7,168 nt of DNA from Caulobacteraceae bacterium (GTDB lineage Bacteria > Pseudomonadota > Alphaproteobacteria > Caulobacterales > Caulobacteraceae). Of this stretch, positions 7,103 through 7,168 are shown piece after piece. Position numbers and translations under genes: made by a program. The notes beneath the pieces are model-generated. The model did not search any database. It worked only from the letters and a program-made list of their open reading frames with translations, and had not been told where the DNA came from. The stretch's first letter is position 1, and each line of letters starts with the position of its first letter. The stretch is from positions 1 to 7,168 of the forward strand of contig JAQGII010000100.1 in NCBI GenBank assembly GCA_028291305.1. Direction: 5' to 3'.

Positions 7103-7117
7103 TTCTTATCAATCCCG
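7103..7117. repeat. Degenerate third copy of the 17-bp repeat
   Basis: Read on the - strand, CGGGATTGATAAGAA matches the repeat CGGGAATTCCATAAGAA except for two missing bases and one C-to-G change. It has the same orientation as the two tandem copies and starts 83 bp past them. The nearby TATGGAAATC (7121-7130) resembles the core TATGGAATTC again. This spacing would suit a second binding site of the same regulator. Confidence 0.45.
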
Positions 7118-7168
7118 TCATATGGAAATCTTCTTGCAAACTATAAGGCTCACCCCTGGCGACGCCCT

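Larger units (their letters stand above)
6943..7168. promoter_or_regulatory. Non-coding upstream region of the permease-decarboxylase unit
   Basis: No credible gene is seen in these 226 bases, which are clearly richer in A+T than the genes. They hold a leader hairpin (6961-6980), two tandem 17-bp repeats, a degenerate third copy, and a looser pair of CGGATA(A)GGCG elements (7027-7037 and 7063-7073). There are also two GANTC sites (7042-7046 and 7078-7082). I could not place a confident promoter for the permease. On the + strand TATAAG (7142-7147) looks like a -10 element without a good -35, and could serve a divergent gene starting beyond 7168, for example a regulator. Confidence 0.55.

Noticed and set aside
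6987..7117. CRISPR array or mobile-element end
   Set aside because: Two units abut with no spacer and the third is degenerate. The units are too short, and no transposase or terminal inverted repeat is seen.
5713..7146. 477-codon + strand frame opposite the permease and across its upstream region
   Set aside because: The product is Gly/Asp/Gln/His-rich and motif-free, while the - strand encodes a complete twelve-helix permease. The overlap with the repeat cluster is accidental.

Overview
The window is high-GC DNA with codons strongly biased to G or C in third position. It most likely comes from an alphaproteobacterium near Caulobacter or Phenylobacterium (Caulobacterales). This is inferred from the overall style, from a protein that looks like the Caulobacter flagellar regulator FlaEY, and from an aromatic-acid decarboxylase/transporter pair like those of lignin-degrading alphaproteobacteria. 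There is no RNA gene, CRISPR array or recognisable mobile element.

Layout: (1) positions 1-1271, + strand: the 3' part of a TPR-sulfotransferase gene whose start lies outside the window. (2) 1381-4425, + strand: a 1014-residue, cysteine-free, Ser/Thr-rich protein. A six-bladed beta-propeller-like core sits between two segments that resemble flagellar hook-associated/FliD-type domains; it is best read as a FlaEY-type flagellar regulatory or assembly protein. (3) 4426-4449: a 24-bp convergent gap holding a G+C-rich inverted repeat. (4) 5529-4450, - strand: a LigW-like metal-dependent aromatic acid decarboxylase of the amidohydrolase/ACMSD family. (5) 6942-5584, - strand: an MFS permease of the aromatic acid:H+ symporter (AAHS) type. 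(6) 6943-7168: a non-coding upstream region with two perfect tandem 17-bp repeats, a third degenerate copy and a leader hairpin.

Genes 4 and 5 read as one transcription unit, transporter first and decarboxylase second, 54 bp apart. The permease would import an aromatic acid and the decarboxylase would remove one carboxyl group before ring cleavage. The closest precedent I know is uptake of 5,5'-dehydrodivanillate (DdvK) and decarboxylation of 5-carboxyvanillate to vanillate (LigW) in Sphingobium SYK-6. The enzymes that would act between those two steps are not in the window, so the true substrate is open. The repeats upstream are the most likely control site for this unit.

The left half (sulfotransferase plus FlaEY-like protein) shares a strand and may be co-transcribed. 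A CtrA-type half-site and a CcrM (GANTC) site in the 109-bp gap would suit an independently timed flagellar gene, but both are short motifs and are weak evidence. I saw no clearly new system. The best leads are the repeat cluster at 6987-7117, the domain plan of the FlaEY-like protein, and the altered DGxD motif of the permease.
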